From assembly GCF_001421435.1 (NCBI RefSeq), contig NZ_LMKA01000001.1:261356-325355 (forward strand): 64,000 bases of DNA. The letters are read 5' to 3'. This DNA is from Chryseobacterium sp. Leaf201 (GTDB lineage: Bacteria > Bacteroidota > Bacteroidia > Flavobacteriales > Weeksellaceae). The translations under genes and the position numbers were made by a program. The notes below the pieces were generated by a model, which was given only the letters and a program-made list of their open reading frames with translations, made no database searches and had not been told where the DNA came from. Shown here piece after piece: positions 63,271-64,000 of the stretch. Position 1 is the first letter of the stretch. Each line of letters begins with the position of its first letter.

Positions 63271-63966
63271 ATGAAAATTCAGCACATTTTTTTTGATCTC
63301 GATAATACACTCTGGGATCACCGCAGAAACGCGTATCTGACGATCAAAGATCTTTTTGAAAAAGAAGAAATTACCTTGCGCTACCGTATTGATTTTGAAG
63401 AATTCCATGCGGTTTACCATGACATCAATGAGAAGCTCTGGGAAGATATCAGGGACGGGATTATTGACAAGGAATACCTCAGGAAACACCGTTTTTATGA
63501 TACCTTCAGGCATTTTAAGGTAGATGATGAGAAGCTGGCGATGTATTTTGAAGAGCATTTTTTAGATAAAATACTGAACCATAATAACCTTGTGGAAGGA
63601 GCCGGGTATATTTTGGAATACCTGAAATCTAAAAATTACATTCTGCATATTATTTCCAACGGCTTTAAGGAAGTGACGGAGAGGAAATGTATCTTATCAG
63701 GAATAGACCATTATTTTCAGACGATCACCAGCGCAGACTCTGTAGGCGTAAGAAAACCAAATCCTGCTATTTTTGAATATGCTCTGGGGCTTTCCGATGT
63801 ACAGAAAGAAACCAGTATCTTAATTGGCGACGACTGGATTGCGGATGTGGTCGGAGCACAGAATTTCGGGATGGATGTGATCTTCTTTGATGTTCTTAAT
63901 GAAAATCCGCAACAGGGAGGACTGAAAATGATTAAGCATCTTTTACAGATTAAAGAATATTTATAA
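63271..63966 (+). CDS. HAD-family noncanonical pyrimidine nucleotidase, YjjG-like
   Basis: Removes phosphate from nucleotides, including mutagenic pyrimidine analogues in E. coli YjjG. The 231-residue HAD enzyme has motif I IFFDLDNTLWDH, motif II in IISNGFKE, motif III Lys in VRKPNPAIF and motif IV IGDDWIADVVGA. The helical cap lies at about 15-90. Motif I with TLWDH is the YjjG/pyrimidine-nucleotidase pattern. It is ended by the hairpin at 63974-64000. Confidence 0.9.
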   Translation: MKIQHIFFDLDNTLWDHRRNAYLTIKDLFEKEEITLRYRIDFEEFHAVYHDINEKLWEDIRDGIIDKEYLRKHRFYDTFRHFKVDDEKLAMYFEEHFLDKILNHNNLVEGAGYILEYLKSKNYILHIISNGFKEVTERKCILSGIDHYFQTITSADSVGVRKPNPAIFEYALGLSDVQKETSILIGDDWIADVVGAQNFGMDVIFFDVLNENPQQGGLKMIKHLLQIKEYL

Positions 63967-63973
63967 GAGTTTC

Positions 63974-64000
63974 GGCGGCCTCGTTAAAAACGAGGCCGCC
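63974..64000 (+). terminator. Terminator hairpin reaching the window edge
   Basis: GGCGGCCTCGTT / AACGAGGCCGCC, a perfect 12-bp stem with an AAA loop. The U-tract, if present, is outside the window. Confidence 0.85.

Overview
The window reads as chromosomal DNA of a flavobacterium, most likely a Chryseobacterium-like member of the Weeksellaceae/Flavobacteriaceae. The grounds are gene content and signals: a type IX secretion C-terminal tail, TonB-dependent receptors, a fused CcoN-CcoO cbb3 oxidase, LytTR two-component pairs, a SAM-II-type riboswitch before metK, and repeated Bacteroidetes promoter elements (TTTG about 16-20 nt before TAnnTTTG) with almost no Shine-Dalgarno sequences. No phage, insertion sequence, CRISPR array, rRNA or tRNA was seen. 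Genus assignment is inference; no database search was possible.

Layout. 1-8 kb: acyl-CoA dehydrogenase, AI-2E-type exporter, Lon protease and, divergently, the periplasmic folding factor PpiD. 8-11.2 kb: an MCE/MlaD-type lipid-transport protein followed by a membrane iron-sulfur protein and its CCG-domain partner. 11.2-17.3 kb: a small envelope-glycan group (multi-TM GT-C-like protein, glycosyltransferase, flippase), a lipoprotein and serS. 17.3-27 kb: the complete cbb3 terminal oxidase locus on the minus strand (ccoI, ccoS, ccoNO, ccoQ, ccoP, ccoG, ccoH and a TauE/SafE-like protein), with a divergent Crp/Fnr regulator and a candidate shared FNR-type operator. 27-28.9 kb: panB, a small membrane protein and an RluA-type pseudouridine synthase.

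28.9-35.2 kb is a TPP-riboswitch-controlled thiamine biosynthesis operon (thiS, thiC, a TenI-like ThiE paralog, thiE, thiG, thiH, thiF). A second TPP riboswitch at 45.9 kb precedes a TonB-dependent receptor, so that receptor probably imports thiamine or a precursor: synthesis and uptake are under the same ligand. 35.3-42.5 kb holds a secreted T9SS cargo protein, another outer-membrane receptor, a DUF5694-like secreted protein and a LytS/LytR-type two-component pair. 42.5-45.8 kb: aconitase and a WG-repeat protein.

48-64 kb is mostly housekeeping: an HU-CCDC81-like membrane protein, thioesterase, 2-hydroxyacid dehydrogenase, a beta-lactamase-fold hydrolase, two lipoprotein/haem-domain genes, then xerD-NUDIX-dCMP deaminase-enoyl-CoA hydratase on the minus strand, a divergent catalase/oxyR pair, metK under the SAM-II-type element, an ECF-like sigma factor followed by a 44-codon ORF, and a YjjG-like HAD phosphatase.

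No wholly new multi-gene system was found. The most rewarding items are regulatory: three riboswitches with candidate switching pairings, FNR-like boxes in the oxidase locus, a cluster of palindromes before the two-component operon, several promoters so close to the start codon that the mRNAs should be leaderless, and a structured intergenic element at 48.3 kb that resembles a dispersed flavobacterial repeat.
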